Shown piece by piece: positions 26,937-35,369 of a DNA stretch of 64,000 nt. The position numbers and the translations under genes are program-made. Source of the DNA: Geminicoccus harenae. Its GTDB lineage: Bacteria > Pseudomonadota > Alphaproteobacteria > Geminicoccales > Geminicoccaceae. The first letter of the stretch is position 1. Each line of letters starts with the position of its first letter. The notes beneath the pieces are model-generated. The model made no database searches, was not told the DNA's origin, and saw only the letters and a list, made by a program, of their open reading frames with translations. Location: the NCBI RefSeq assembly GCF_019800005.1, contig NZ_JABGCL010000022.1, forward strand, positions 1 to 64,000. The letters run 5' to 3'.

Positions 26937-28243
26937 CCGAACACTTCGTCCGTAGCCGTGCGGAACCAAGCCTCGGCATAGGCGGCTTCCGCCTGGCGCA
27001 CCGATGCCGCGGCCTCCAGCGGGCTCACCCCGCCGGCCCCCTCGACCTCGGCCAGCAGCCCGTCCTTGGGCGCATAGACCCCAGCGATCGAGATGCCGTA
27101 GTCGGGGGCCACCAGGCTGTAGCAGGTGTTGATCAGCTTGGGCGTCGGCGGCGCCTCCTCCCGCACGAGGTGGGCGATCGCCGTGGCGCAGGCCTTGGCC
27201 TGGGCATTGGCGCTGAACGCCGACTTGGGCATCGCCCCGCCGATCGCGGCATCCCCGATCACATGAATGCCGGGCACCAGCGTCGATTCGAACGTCACCG
27301 GGTCGATCGGGCACCAGCCGGTCGCATCCGCCACCCCGGCGAGTGCGGCGATCGCACCGGCCCGCTGCGGCGGGATGACGTTGGCGACGTCGGCCTGGTG
27401 GCTGCCGAACTCGGTCACGAGCGTGCTGGTCCCGGGATCGACCTCGGTGACTTGGCCGCCAAAGGAGAGCGGCACCCATTCGATCAGGCCGCCATAGATC
27501 TCTGCCCAGCCCTGCTCGAACAGGCGCTGCTTGGAGAACTGGTCCTTGGCGTCGAGGATGATCAGCTTGGCGCGCGGCTTGTGGGTCTTGAGGTAATGCG
27601 CGATCAGGCTCGCCCGCTCATATGGCCCGGGCGGGCAGCGGAACGGGTTGGCCGGCACCGCCATGACCACCTGGCCGCCGTCGGGCATGGCCTCCAACTG
27701 GCGGCGCAGCAGCTCGGTCTGCGGCCCGGCCTTCCAGGCATGCGGCATGCGTTCGGCAGCGGCCTCGTCATAGCCCGGGATCGCGTCGAAGCGCAGGTCC
27801 ACGCCCGGTGCCACCACCAAGTGCAGATAATCGAGTTCCGTCCCGTCCCCCAGGCGGACTCGCCGCCGCTCCGGGTCGACCGCCACCGCGGGCTGGCGGG
27901 CGATCGTGACACCGGCCGCTTCAATGCCGGCATAGCCGAATGCCTGTTCGTCCAGCTCGCGCAGCCCGGCCAGCACCAGATTGCTGAACGGGCAGGCGAG
28001 ATAGCGCTCGGCCGGCTCGACCAGGGTGACCACGAGGCCGGGATCGGCCCGCTTCAGGCTGCGGGCGCAGGTCGCCCCGGCAAAGCCGCCGCCGATCACC
28101 ACCACTTGCGCTGCCGCCTGGCCGAGTGCGGCAGGGGCGCCCAGCCCCAGCAGCGCACCCGCCGCGAGCGTGCCCCCAAGTGCGGTTCTACGGCTGGTCC
28201 CCCTGGTCAGCGAGCCAGTCGGCGATGGCGCGGGTCTCGTCAT
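26933..28243 (-). CDS. fccB: flavocytochrome c sulfide dehydrogenase-like flavoprotein (FccB/SoxF type)
   Basis: A 436-residue FAD protein. A Tat-type signal is present (TSRRTALGGTLAAGALLGLG, residues about 17-36). Then come the dinucleotide fold VVVIGGGFAGATCARSL, the LACPFSNLVLAGL segment with the redox-active Cys, IHVIGDAAIGGAMPKSAFSA, and the C-terminal FCSD domain with NTCYSLVAPDYG. FccB oxidises sulfide to polysulfide and passes electrons to a cytochrome c partner, SoxF being the Sox counterpart. The start at 28243 lies within the upstream cytochrome gene (56-base overlap); no later start would keep the twin-arginine signal. Confidence 0.88.
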   Translation of the reverse strand: MTRPAPSPTGSLTRGTSRRTALGGTLAAGALLGLGAPAALGQAAAQVVVIGGGFAGATCARSLKRADPGLVVTLVEPAERYLACPFSNLVLAGLRELDEQAFGYAGIEAAGVTIARQPAVAVDPERRRVRLGDGTELDYLHLVVAPGVDLRFDAIPGYDEAAAERMPHAWKAGPQTELLRRQLEAMPDGGQVVMAVPANPFRCPPGPYERASLIAHYLKTHKPRAKLIILDAKDQFSKQRLFEQGWAEIYGGLIEWVPLSFGGQVTEVDPGTSTLVTEFGSHQADVANVIPPQRAGAIAALAGVADATGWCPIDPVTFESTLVPGIHVIGDAAIGGAMPKSAFSANAQAKACATAIAHLVREEAPPTPKLINTCYSLVAPDYGISIAGVYAPKDGLLAEVEGAGGVSPLEAAASVRQAEAAYAEAWFRTATDEVFG

Positions 28244-28499
28244 CCGTAAATCCCCTGGCGATCCGGTCCATGACCGTGGCCTCGCGCTGGCCGGTGCGGA
28301 ATGCCGCCATCGCGGCGGCGGTCTCCGCGGCCGGCCGGCCCAAGAGGCTCGGAACCGGCCCCTCCGATCCGGCCGGGCCGTGGCAGCCGGAGCAGGAGGC
28401 GGCACCGGGCGGCGGCTCCGCCCGGGCCGGCCCGGTGCCGGCCATGGCGACAACTGCCGCCATGAGACAGCCAAGGGCCAGCCGGCGCTGCGGGCTCAT
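28188..28499 (-). CDS. small exported cytochrome c (FccA/SoxE-like position)
   Basis: A 103-residue monohaem cytochrome. Residues 1-28 are a signal peptide (LALGCLMAAVVAMAG, then ARA cleavage). The haem site is CSGCHGPAG, and VMDRIARGFTDDETRAIADW forms the C-terminal helix. No second haem is present. Its place directly upstream of, and overlapping, the FccB-like gene suggests it is the electron acceptor of that flavoprotein, like FccA or SoxE. It could also serve the molybdenum hydroxylase, whose stop codon overlaps its ATG. Confidence 0.8.
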   Translation of the reverse strand: MSPQRRLALGCLMAAVVAMAGTGPARAEPPPGAASCSGCHGPAGSEGPVPSLLGRPAAETAAAMAAFRTGQREATVMDRIARGFTDDETRAIADWLADQGDQP

Positions 28500-30670
28500 G
28501 CGAGGTCGTGGTTCTTGAGCGGCAGGGTGCGGATGCGCTTGCCGGTGGCGGCGAAGATCGCATTCAGCACCGCCGGGGCCGCCACCGCGATGGTGGGCTC
28601 GCCGACCCCGCCCCAGAACCCGCCCGAGGGCATGATGATCGTCTCCACCTCGGGCATCGAATCCATCAGCATGACCTGGTAGCTGTCGAAGTTCTCCTGC
28701 TCCATCCGGCCGCCGCTCACCGTGCATTCGCCATACAGCGCCGCCGACAGGCCATAGACGAACGAGCCCTCGACCTGGCGCTCCACCTGGGCCGGGTTGA
28801 CCACATGGCCGGGATCGGTCGCCGCCACGATCCGGTGGATCCGGAGCTGGCCGTCGGTGACCGAGACCTCGGCGGCCGCAGCCACATAGCTGCCGAAACC
28901 CATGATCTGGGCAATCCCCCGATGCCGGCCCGCAGGTGCCGGCTCGTTCCAGCCGATCCCGTTCGCCGCTGCCTCCAGCACCGCCAGGTGCTGTGGGTGG
29001 TTCGCCATCAGCCGGCGGCGGAAGGCCAGGGGCTCGACCCCGGCGGCATGGGCCAGCTCGTCGATGAAGCACTCCACGTAGATGGCGTTCTGGTTGAGGT
29101 TCACCCCGCGCCAGAAGCCGGGCGGCACCGGCGGGTTGCGCATCGCATGGTCGATCAGGAGGTTCGGCACGGCATAGCCGAACGAGCCTTCCGGATTGTC
29201 GAGGACGAGGCCCTGGAACACCACCGGGTCCCTGCCGCCGACCATGCCTTCCGGCCGGACCGAGGCCAGGATCGACTGGCCGGAGATCCGCATGTGCAGG
29301 GCGCTGACCTCGCCGTCCGGGCCGAGTGCCGCCGTCAGCTTGCAGCGCGTGGTCGGGTGGTAGTTCCCGTGCAGCATGTCCTCCTCGCGCGTCCAGAGCA
29401 GCTTCACGGGCGTGCCCGGCATCTCCCGCGCGATCCCTACGGCCTGGCGGACATAGTCCTGGAAGTTGCCGCGCCGGCCGAACCCGCCCCCCAGGTGGAT
29501 CTTGTGCACCTCGCATTTGTCCACCGGCAGCCCGGCCGCCTCGGCGGCGACCGCCAGGCTGGACTCGCCGTTCTGGGTCGGAACCCAGACCTCGCAGCGC
29601 TCCGGCGTCCAGACCGCGGTCGCGTTCATGGGCTCCATGGTGGCGTGGTTCTGGTAGGGGAAGGCATAGACCGCGCTGACCGTCCGCTCCGCCCCCGCGA
29701 GTGCTCCGCGGGCATCGCCCGCCTCCGCGCCGATGAACGCATCCGCCGCGTCCAGCCCTTCCTCCAGCATCGCCTGGATCGAGGCGCTGGACAGGTCGCG
29801 GTTCGGCCCCTCGTCCCAGGTGATCGGCAGGGCATCCAGCGCGGTCTTGGCCCGCCACCATGTGTCCGCCACCACCGCGACGGCCGTGTCGTCGACCTGG
29901 ATGACCCGCTGGACGCCGGGCATGCCGGTGACCGCCTGGGCATCGAAGCCGGCGAGCCTGCCGCCGAAATAGGGGCAGGCCTTGATCGCCGCATTGACCA
30001 TGCCGGGCATGACCAGGTCGGCGCCATAGACCTGCCTGCCGGTGAGCTTGTCGCGCGTGTCGAGCCTGGGCAGAGGCTGGCCGGCGATCTTCCAGTCCTT
30101 CGGGTCCTTCAGCTGCACCTCGGCGGGCGGGCTCACGGCGGCGGCGGCCTGTGCCACCTTGCCGTAGGTCGTGGTGCGCCCGCTGCCCGGATGGCTGATC
30201 ACGCCCTTCTCGACTTGGCATTCGGCCGCCGGCACGTCCCATTCGGCGGCGGCCGCCGCAATCAGCATCTCGCGCGCCGCCGCCCCGCCCTGGCGGACAT
30301 AGTCGTGGGAATCACGGATGCCGCGGCTGCCGCCGGTGGAGAAGCTGCCCCAGACCCGGTCGCGGGCGATGTTCTGGCCGGGCGTGGGATATTCGGTGGT
30401 GACGTTCGCCCAGTCGCACTCCAGCTCCTCGGCGACGAGCTGGGCCAGGCCGGTGAGCGTGCCCTGCCCCATCTCGGAGCGGGCAACCCGGACCACCACC
30501 GTCTCGTCGGGGTGGATCACCACCCAGGCATTGATCTCGGGCACCTCGGCCGGGGCCGCATCGGCGGCGGCCTTGGCCTGGAACGGCACGTGGAAGCCCA
30601 GGGAGAAGCCGCCGAGCGCTGCCGCCGAGCCGGCGACGAAATGGCGGCGGGAAAGCTGCACGCGGGTCAT
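28496..30670 (-). CDS. exported molybdopterin-binding subunit, xanthine dehydrogenase family (IorB-like)
   Basis: A 724-residue subunit. The N-terminus carries a Tat signal (LSRRHFVAGSAAALGGFSLG). Molybdenum-site motifs include EMGQGTLTGLAQLVAEELEC, HLGGGFGRRGNFQDYV, NHATMEPMNATAVWTPERCE and GGFWGGVGEPTIAV near the C-terminus, as in isoquinoline 1-oxidoreductase and aldehyde dehydrogenase subunits of this family. The protein would act in the periplasm with the adjacent 2Fe-2S subunit and a cytochrome c as acceptor. The substrate is unknown. GAGGA before 30670 supports this start over an in-frame ATG at 30703 that would overlap the preceding gene. Confidence 0.88.
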   Translation of the reverse strand: MTRVQLSRRHFVAGSAAALGGFSLGFHVPFQAKAAADAAPAEVPEINAWVVIHPDETVVVRVARSEMGQGTLTGLAQLVAEELECDWANVTTEYPTPGQNIARDRVWGSFSTGGSRGIRDSHDYVRQGGAAAREMLIAAAAAEWDVPAAECQVEKGVISHPGSGRTTTYGKVAQAAAAVSPPAEVQLKDPKDWKIAGQPLPRLDTRDKLTGRQVYGADLVMPGMVNAAIKACPYFGGRLAGFDAQAVTGMPGVQRVIQVDDTAVAVVADTWWRAKTALDALPITWDEGPNRDLSSASIQAMLEEGLDAADAFIGAEAGDARGALAGAERTVSAVYAFPYQNHATMEPMNATAVWTPERCEVWVPTQNGESSLAVAAEAAGLPVDKCEVHKIHLGGGFGRRGNFQDYVRQAVGIAREMPGTPVKLLWTREEDMLHGNYHPTTRCKLTAALGPDGEVSALHMRISGQSILASVRPEGMVGGRDPVVFQGLVLDNPEGSFGYAVPNLLIDHAMRNPPVPPGFWRGVNLNQNAIYVECFIDELAHAAGVEPLAFRRRLMANHPQHLAVLEAAANGIGWNEPAPAGRHRGIAQIMGFGSYVAAAAEVSVTDGQLRIHRIVAATDPGHVVNPAQVERQVEGSFVYGLSAALYGECTVSGGRMEQENFDSYQVMLMDSMPEVETIIMPSGGFWGGVGEPTIAVAAPAVLNAIFAATGKRIRTLPLKNHDLA

Positions 30671-30680
30671 CGCCGTCTCC

Positions 30681-31151
30681 TCAGCCATTCCGGGTGGCAT
30701 CATTGTCGGCGGCAGCGAGCTTGATCGCCACGCGCACGCGATTGTAGGTGCCGCAGCGGCAGATATTGGTGATCTCGGCGCTGATGTCGTCGTCGCTGGG
30801 GTTCGGGTTGGCCGCGAGCAGGCCGGCGGCCGCCATGATCATGCCGGGCTGGCAGTAGCCGCATTGCGGCACGTCCAGCTCCAGCCAGGCCTGCTGCACC
30901 GGGTGCGAACCGTCCGGGGACAGGCCCTCGATCGTCACGATCGCCTGCTCAGGGGTGAGCGCGCTGACCGGCAGGACGCAGGAACGGGTGGCGACGCCAT
31001 CCACATGGACCGTGCAGGCCCCGCACACGGCGATGCCGCAGCCGAACTTGGTCCCGGTCATCCCGAGCTGCTCGCGCAGCACCCAGAGCAGGGGGGTTTC
31101 GGGGTCGACGTCGACGTCGCGGGTGGTACCGTTGATGGTCAGTCGAGCCAT
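30681..31151 (-). CDS. (2Fe-2S) subunit of molybdenum hydroxylase (IorA-like)
   Basis: A 156-residue iron-sulfur protein with two clusters. The plant-ferredoxin-type N-terminal half has GCGIAVCGACTVHVDG with four Cys including RSC, and the C-terminal helical half has CGYCQPGMIMAAAGLL and ICRCGTYNRVRVAI. It transfers electrons from the molybdenum centre of its partner. No signal peptide is present, which is normal because the small subunit is co-exported with the Tat-bearing large subunit. It is the first gene of the operon, ten bases ahead of the large subunit. Confidence 0.92.
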   Translation of the reverse strand: MARLTINGTTRDVDVDPETPLLWVLREQLGMTGTKFGCGIAVCGACTVHVDGVATRSCVLPVSALTPEQAIVTIEGLSPDGSHPVQQAWLELDVPQCGYCQPGMIMAAAGLLAANPNPSDDDISAEITNICRCGTYNRVRVAIKLAAADNDATRNG

Positions 31152-31243
31152 GCTGTGTTCCTCGTGCGAAGGGAGGAGCGTTCTTGTCCTGGCGCGTCTC
31201 GGGTCGCTGGCGCCTCGCCGGATGGCCTCTTTCTGGCCCGGAA

Positions 31244-31292
31244 CTGTCGCAGAACCTTGTCCCGTGCAGCCGACTTCTTCTTGATCTGTCGC
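31244..31292 (-). promoter_or_regulatory. paired CTGTCGC motifs upstream of the molybdenum hydroxylase/Sox operon
   Basis: CTGTCGCAGAAC at 31244 and CTGTCGCGAAAC at 31286 are near-identical direct repeats 42 bases apart (about four helical turns), 90-140 bases upstream of the operon's first gene. A third CTGTCGC at 31852 lies in front of the divergent response-regulator gene. They may be binding sites for that regulator; the consensus is inferred from three copies. Confidence 0.4.
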
Positions 31293-31344
31293 GAAACGAC
31301 CGTTCCGACAAGAATTGATACAATTCCAGCCAGGGCCGGCAGGC

Positions 31345-31728
31345 TCAATGCGTCGTGCTGCGTCCGTCCAGATAGGCGATGACCGCCGCGCGCTCCGCCG
31401 GCGCCCGCAGGCCGACGGTCATGGTGGTGCCCGGCACGAGCTGCCGGGGATCGGCGAGGTAGGCGTCGATGGTCTCGCTGCTCCAGACGATCCCGGACTC
31501 CCGCAGGGCCGGGGAATAGCGGGCACCCTCCAGCGTGCCGGCCGCGCGGCCGAGCACGCCGGCAAGGCTCGGCCCCACCCGGTTCTGGCCGGGCTCGATG
31601 CTGTGGCAGGTGCCGCAGCGCGTGCGGAACAGGCGCTCGCCATCGGCGGCCTGCTGGGCCAGGGCCGGCGATGGCATCGCCTGGGCGGCGAGCAGGGCGA
31701 GCGTCAGGGCGAGGGCCATCCGGGTCAT
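31345..31728 (-). CDS. class I cytochrome c
   Basis: A 127-residue exported monohaem cytochrome. A signal peptide covers residues 1-24 (LALTLALLAAQAM, then ALA). The haem site CGTCHSIEPGQNRVGPSLAG and the Met-containing PGTTMTVGL near the C-terminus are typical of cytochrome c2/c550. It is a likely periplasmic electron carrier for the downstream hydroxylase/Sox operon, 193 bases away on the same strand, or another dehydrogenase. GGAG six bases before the ATG at 31728 fixes the start. Confidence 0.88.
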   Translation of the reverse strand: MTRMALALTLALLAAQAMPSPALAQQAADGERLFRTRCGTCHSIEPGQNRVGPSLAGVLGRAAGTLEGARYSPALRESGIVWSSETIDAYLADPRQLVPGTTMTVGLRAPAERAAVIAYLDGRSTTH

Positions 31729-32019
31729 CGATGGTCTCCGGTGCAGGGTCGGGTGGTCGGCGGGCTGGCAGGGCCCGTGCCGTGAACGGCCCCTGCCGAC
31801 CGTTACCCTGGCAGTACCCGTTCGCAGGAATTTGCCAGGCAAGCTGCCGGACTGTCGCCAGATGTGGCGACGGGCGCGGTTGAGACAGATCGATACAGTT
31901 ACGGCGCGGATGACAGCGCAGCGCTGCTGGTCAAGCCGGCCCGGCCACACCTAGACTGCCGCCTTCCCCTGATCGGAGGCATCCGTCCTCATCGGCAGCA
32001 GCGTCGCGCGGAAGGTCCC

Positions 32020-32739
32020 ATGGAGCCGGCACCCCATATCGCCGTGGTCGACGATCATCGCGACATTCGCGACCTGGTCGGCCGCTACCTGGCCCAGCAC
32101 GGCTACCGGGTCAGCGTGGCGGAGAATGGCACCGCCCTCCGGCGCCTCCTGGAGCGCAGCGCCCCGGACCTGGTGATCCTCGACATCATGATGCCGGGCG
32201 AGGACGGGCTCAGCCTGTGCCGCCACCTGCGCGGCACCACCGAGGTGCCGATCATCTTCCTGACCGCCATGGTCGAGGACACCGACCGGATCGTCGGGCT
32301 GGAGCTGGGGGCGGACGACTATCTGACCAAGCCGTTCAACCCCCGCGAGCTCCTGGCCCGGATCAAGGCGGTGCTGCGCCGGGTCAACAGCCTGCCGCCG
32401 CAGCGGATCAAGCTGAAGGCCAGGATGCTCAGCTTCGATCGCTGGATGCTGAATGTCGGCCGGCGCGAGCTGGTGGACGGCGACGGGGTGGCGGTGCCGC
32501 TGAGCACCGCCGAGTTCCGGCTGCTCACCGCCTTTCTCGACCATGCCGGCCTGATCCTGAGCCGCGACCAGCTGCTCGACCTGACGGTCGGCCGGGCCGC
32601 GGACAGTTTCGACCGGAGCATCGACAACCAGGTCAGCCGGCTGCGCAAGAAGATCGAGCTGGACCCGAAGAACCCGATGCTGATCAAGACCCACTGGGGC
32701 GGCGGCTACAGCTTCATGGCCGAGGTCTGCGAGGCATGA
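32020..32739 (+). CDS. OmpR-family response regulator
   Basis: A 239-residue regulator. The receiver domain (residues 5-120) has the acidic pair Asp11/Asp12, phospho-acceptor Asp55 in VILDIMMPGEDG and Lys104 in LTKPFNPRELLAR. A winged-helix domain (about 140-235) contains LSTAEFRLLTAFL and SIDNQVSRLRKKIE. It is divergent from the cytochrome c and Sox operon and overlaps the sensor kinase gene by ATGA, so it is likely to control the sulfur/hydroxylase genes (inference). GAAGG lies just ahead of the ATG. Confidence 0.9.
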   Translation: MEPAPHIAVVDDHRDIRDLVGRYLAQHGYRVSVAENGTALRRLLERSAPDLVILDIMMPGEDGLSLCRHLRGTTEVPIIFLTAMVEDTDRIVGLELGADDYLTKPFNPRELLARIKAVLRRVNSLPPQRIKLKARMLSFDRWMLNVGRRELVDGDGVAVPLSTAEFRLLTAFLDHAGLILSRDQLLDLTVGRAADSFDRSIDNQVSRLRKKIELDPKNPMLIKTHWGGGYSFMAEVCEA

Positions 32740-34271
32740 CCCGCCTGTGGCGCCGCAGCCTGGCCGCGCAGTTCATCTTCTTCATGCTGCTGGCGCTGGC
32801 CCTGTCGCAGGGCATCGGCTTTCTCACCTCCTGGAACGCGCGTGATCAGGCACTCCGGCTGGCGGCCAAGGGCGAGTTTTTGAGCCGCACGGGCTCGCTG
32901 GCCCTCCTGCTGGAATCGACCCCACCCGAGCTCGCCCCGGAGATCCTGCGCGTCAGCGACACGGCCTATACCCGCTTCTGGATCTCGCCGGACGCACCCC
33001 CGGACGTGCCGGCCTGGCGTGCTACGGCGCTCGGCCATCTCGCCACCCCGCTGCCGAGCGTGAAGCAGCTGCACGGCAAGCCGGTGGACCAGCCGCCGGC
33101 GCCACCGGCAGCACTCCCCGCCGGGCCTGCGCCGGATGGGGCCTGGGCCGACTGGCGGGAGCTGCCGCCCCAGGCCTGGCCGCTCTCGCGCGCGGCGAAG
33201 TTCATCTATCTCGACCAGGCCTATGGCATGGGCCTGGCCGTGCGCCTGGAGAACGGCGCCTGGCTGAACGCCGTCTATGCCAAGTCGGTGCAAAACGCCC
33301 TGTGGACGCCGCAGTCCGCAACCTCGCTCGCGATCACCGCGCTGGTGCTCTCGGTCATCGCCGTGATCGTGGCGCGCAGCGTGGCCCGGCCGCTGCGCCG
33401 GCTGGCCGCGGCGGCCGAGCTCTTGGGACGCGGCGAGACGGTGGAGCCCCTGCCCGAGACCGGGCCGGACGACATCCGCCAGACCGCGGAAGCCTTCAAC
33501 CGGATGCAGGCCCGCCTGCAGCGCTTCGTCGAGGACCGCACCCGGATGCTGGCCGCGATCGGCCATGATCTGCGCACGCCGCTCACCTCGCTCCGGCTGC
33601 GCGCGGAGTTCGTGGCCGACCCGGACGTCCAGGAGAAGATGCTCAAGACGATCGATGAGATCCAGACCATGACCGAGGCGGCGCTCGCGTTTGCGCGCGA
33701 GGAAGCCACGGCGGAGCGGACCCGGACCGTCGACCTGACGGCACTGGTCGAGAGCCTGTGCGACGACCTGGCCGATCTCGGCCAGGACGTGACCTTCCTG
33801 GACAGCCCGCGGTTCAGCTATCGCTGCCGCCCAGACGCGCTGCGCCGCTCGGTGCGCAACCTCGTCGAGAACGCGGTCCGCTACGGCGAGCGCGCCCGGG
33901 TCCGGATCGTCAAGGCTGCGGACAGCATCGACATCGTCGTGGCCGACGACGGGCCGGGCATTCCCGATGCCCATGCCGAGCGCGCCTTCGCCCCGTTCTT
34001 CCGCCTGGAGCATTCGCGGAACCGCGAGACCGGCGGGGTGGGGCTGGGCCTGTCGATCGCGCGCACCATCGCGCGCCACCATGGCGGCGACATCACGCTT
34101 GCCACCCGGCCGGACGGCATGACCGCCACCATCAGCCTGCCCCTGGCCAGCCTGGCCCCGCAGCCGCCGGCGTCCCAGGAGCCGCATCCGGCCCTGGCGT
34201 CGGCAGCCAGGGCCATGCAGCCGGTACGCCACGCACCCGGCCACCTGCCGACGGAGTCCAATCCGTCCTAG
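32736..34271 (+). CDS. sensor histidine kinase (EnvZ-like)
   Basis: A 511-residue membrane kinase. Helices at about residues 12-30 and 195-215 bracket a periplasmic domain containing a Pro/Ala-rich loop (about 105-130). A HAMP domain (about 215-265), HisKA with AAIGHDLRTPLTSLRLRAEF and an ATPase domain with NLVENAVRYG, DDGPGIP and GGVGLGLSIART follow. A proline-rich tail closes the protein. It should phosphorylate the OmpR-type regulator encoded just upstream. What the periplasmic domain senses is unknown. Confidence 0.9.
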   Translation: MTRLWRRSLAAQFIFFMLLALALSQGIGFLTSWNARDQALRLAAKGEFLSRTGSLALLLESTPPELAPEILRVSDTAYTRFWISPDAPPDVPAWRATALGHLATPLPSVKQLHGKPVDQPPAPPAALPAGPAPDGAWADWRELPPQAWPLSRAAKFIYLDQAYGMGLAVRLENGAWLNAVYAKSVQNALWTPQSATSLAITALVLSVIAVIVARSVARPLRRLAAAAELLGRGETVEPLPETGPDDIRQTAEAFNRMQARLQRFVEDRTRMLAAIGHDLRTPLTSLRLRAEFVADPDVQEKMLKTIDEIQTMTEAALAFAREEATAERTRTVDLTALVESLCDDLADLGQDVTFLDSPRFSYRCRPDALRRSVRNLVENAVRYGERARVRIVKAADSIDIVVADDGPGIPDAHAERAFAPFFRLEHSRNRETGGVGLGLSIARTIARHHGGDITLATRPDGMTATISLPLASLAPQPPASQEPHPALASAARAMQPVRHAPGHLPTESNPS

Positions 34272-34304
34272 CCGGGCCGGACAGGCTGGCGACAGCTCGT
34301 TTGG

Positions 34305-35279
34305 ATGAAAATGGATGAAGCAACGTCGCCAGCGTTCAACGTCGCCAGCCTGCGCATCACGCCGCAGATCCTGGCGCTGATCGCGGGGATCGACGCGTTC
34401 AGGGATGCCTGGCGCGCCATCGACTGGATCGCGCCGGAACGCCGGTCCGCCCTGTGCCGCGCCGCCACCATCGAGAGCATCGGCGCCTCGACCCGGATCG
34501 AAGGTGCCAGGCTCAGCGATCGCGCGGTCGGGAAGCTGCTGGCCAACCTGCCGGCCGCGTCGCTCGCCACGCGCGACGAGCAGGAAGTGGCCGGCTACGC
34601 CCAGGTCCTGGACACGATCCTCCAGGCCCATGACGCCATCGCGCTGACGGAGAACCATATCCTGCAGCTCCACCGCGACCTGCTCGCCCATTCGACCAGG
34701 GACGAACGGCATCGCGGTGCCTACAAGACGCTGCCCAACCATATCGAAGCCGTCGATGCGGCGGGCCGGAGCTCCGGCGTGGTGTTCGCCACCGCCACCC
34801 CGTTCGTCACGCCCGGCCGCATGGCGGAGCTGGTCGGCTGGTTCCGTGCCGTCGAGGCGGAGCGGAGCCTGCATCCGCTGCTGCTGATCGCGATCTTCAT
34901 CATGGTCTTCCTGGCGATCCACCCGTTCCAGGACGGCAATGGCCGGCTGTCACGGCTGCTCACGACCCTGCTGCTGCTGCTGCGCGCCGGCTATGCCCAT
35001 CTGCCCTATGGCTCCCTGGAAAGCGTGATCGAGCAGCAGAAGGAGGAGTATTACCTAGCCTTGCGCCGCACCCAGGGCACGATCCGCACGGCCGAGCCCG
35101 ACTGGAACCCGTGGGTCGAGTTCTTCCTGGGCGCCCTGCATGAGCAGAAGCAGCGGCTCGAGCGGACGATGGAGTGCCAGCGGATCCTGGAACTGGCGCG
35201 CGAGCATGGCCGGGCCGCGGGGCACGGTACGGCCTTGCGTGGCGGGGCCAGCTCCGGGAACCCGTCGGCCCGATCGTAG
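34305..35279 (+). CDS. Fic-family protein, probably with frameshifted C-terminus
   Basis: A 324-residue Fic (AMP-transferase) protein. The catalytic motif HPFQDGNGRLSR begins at about His206. An N-terminal inhibitory helix motif STRIEG is at residues 62-67, so this is a class II, self-inhibited Fic. Such proteins transfer AMP to hydroxyl groups of target proteins. The family usually ends in a winged-helix domain. Here the last 25 residues look random, while the next frame encodes REPVGPIVARILLEGRWALS just beyond the stop, suggesting a frameshift near 35220. It follows the kinase gene by 33 bases. Confidence 0.82.
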   Translation: MKMDEATSPAFNVASLRITPQILALIAGIDAFRDAWRAIDWIAPERRSALCRAATIESIGASTRIEGARLSDRAVGKLLANLPAASLATRDEQEVAGYAQVLDTILQAHDAIALTENHILQLHRDLLAHSTRDERHRGAYKTLPNHIEAVDAAGRSSGVVFATATPFVTPGRMAELVGWFRAVEAERSLHPLLLIAIFIMVFLAIHPFQDGNGRLSRLLTTLLLLLRAGYAHLPYGSLESVIEQQKEEYYLALRRTQGTIRTAEPDWNPWVEFFLGALHEQKQRLERTMECQRILELAREHGRAAGHGTALRGGASSGNPSARS

Positions 35280-35369
35280 CGCGCATCCTGCTTGAGGGGC
35301 GATGGGCGTTGTCCGGAACCGCCCGGGCGTCCGACAATGGGCCTGGTGCTCGATTGATCCGGCCGGTTC

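Noticed and set aside
28508..30724. 738-codon frame on the plus strand opposite the molybdenum subunit
   Set aside because: No motif and Arg/His-rich composition typical of antisense reading; the minus-strand gene has Tat and molybdenum-site motifs.
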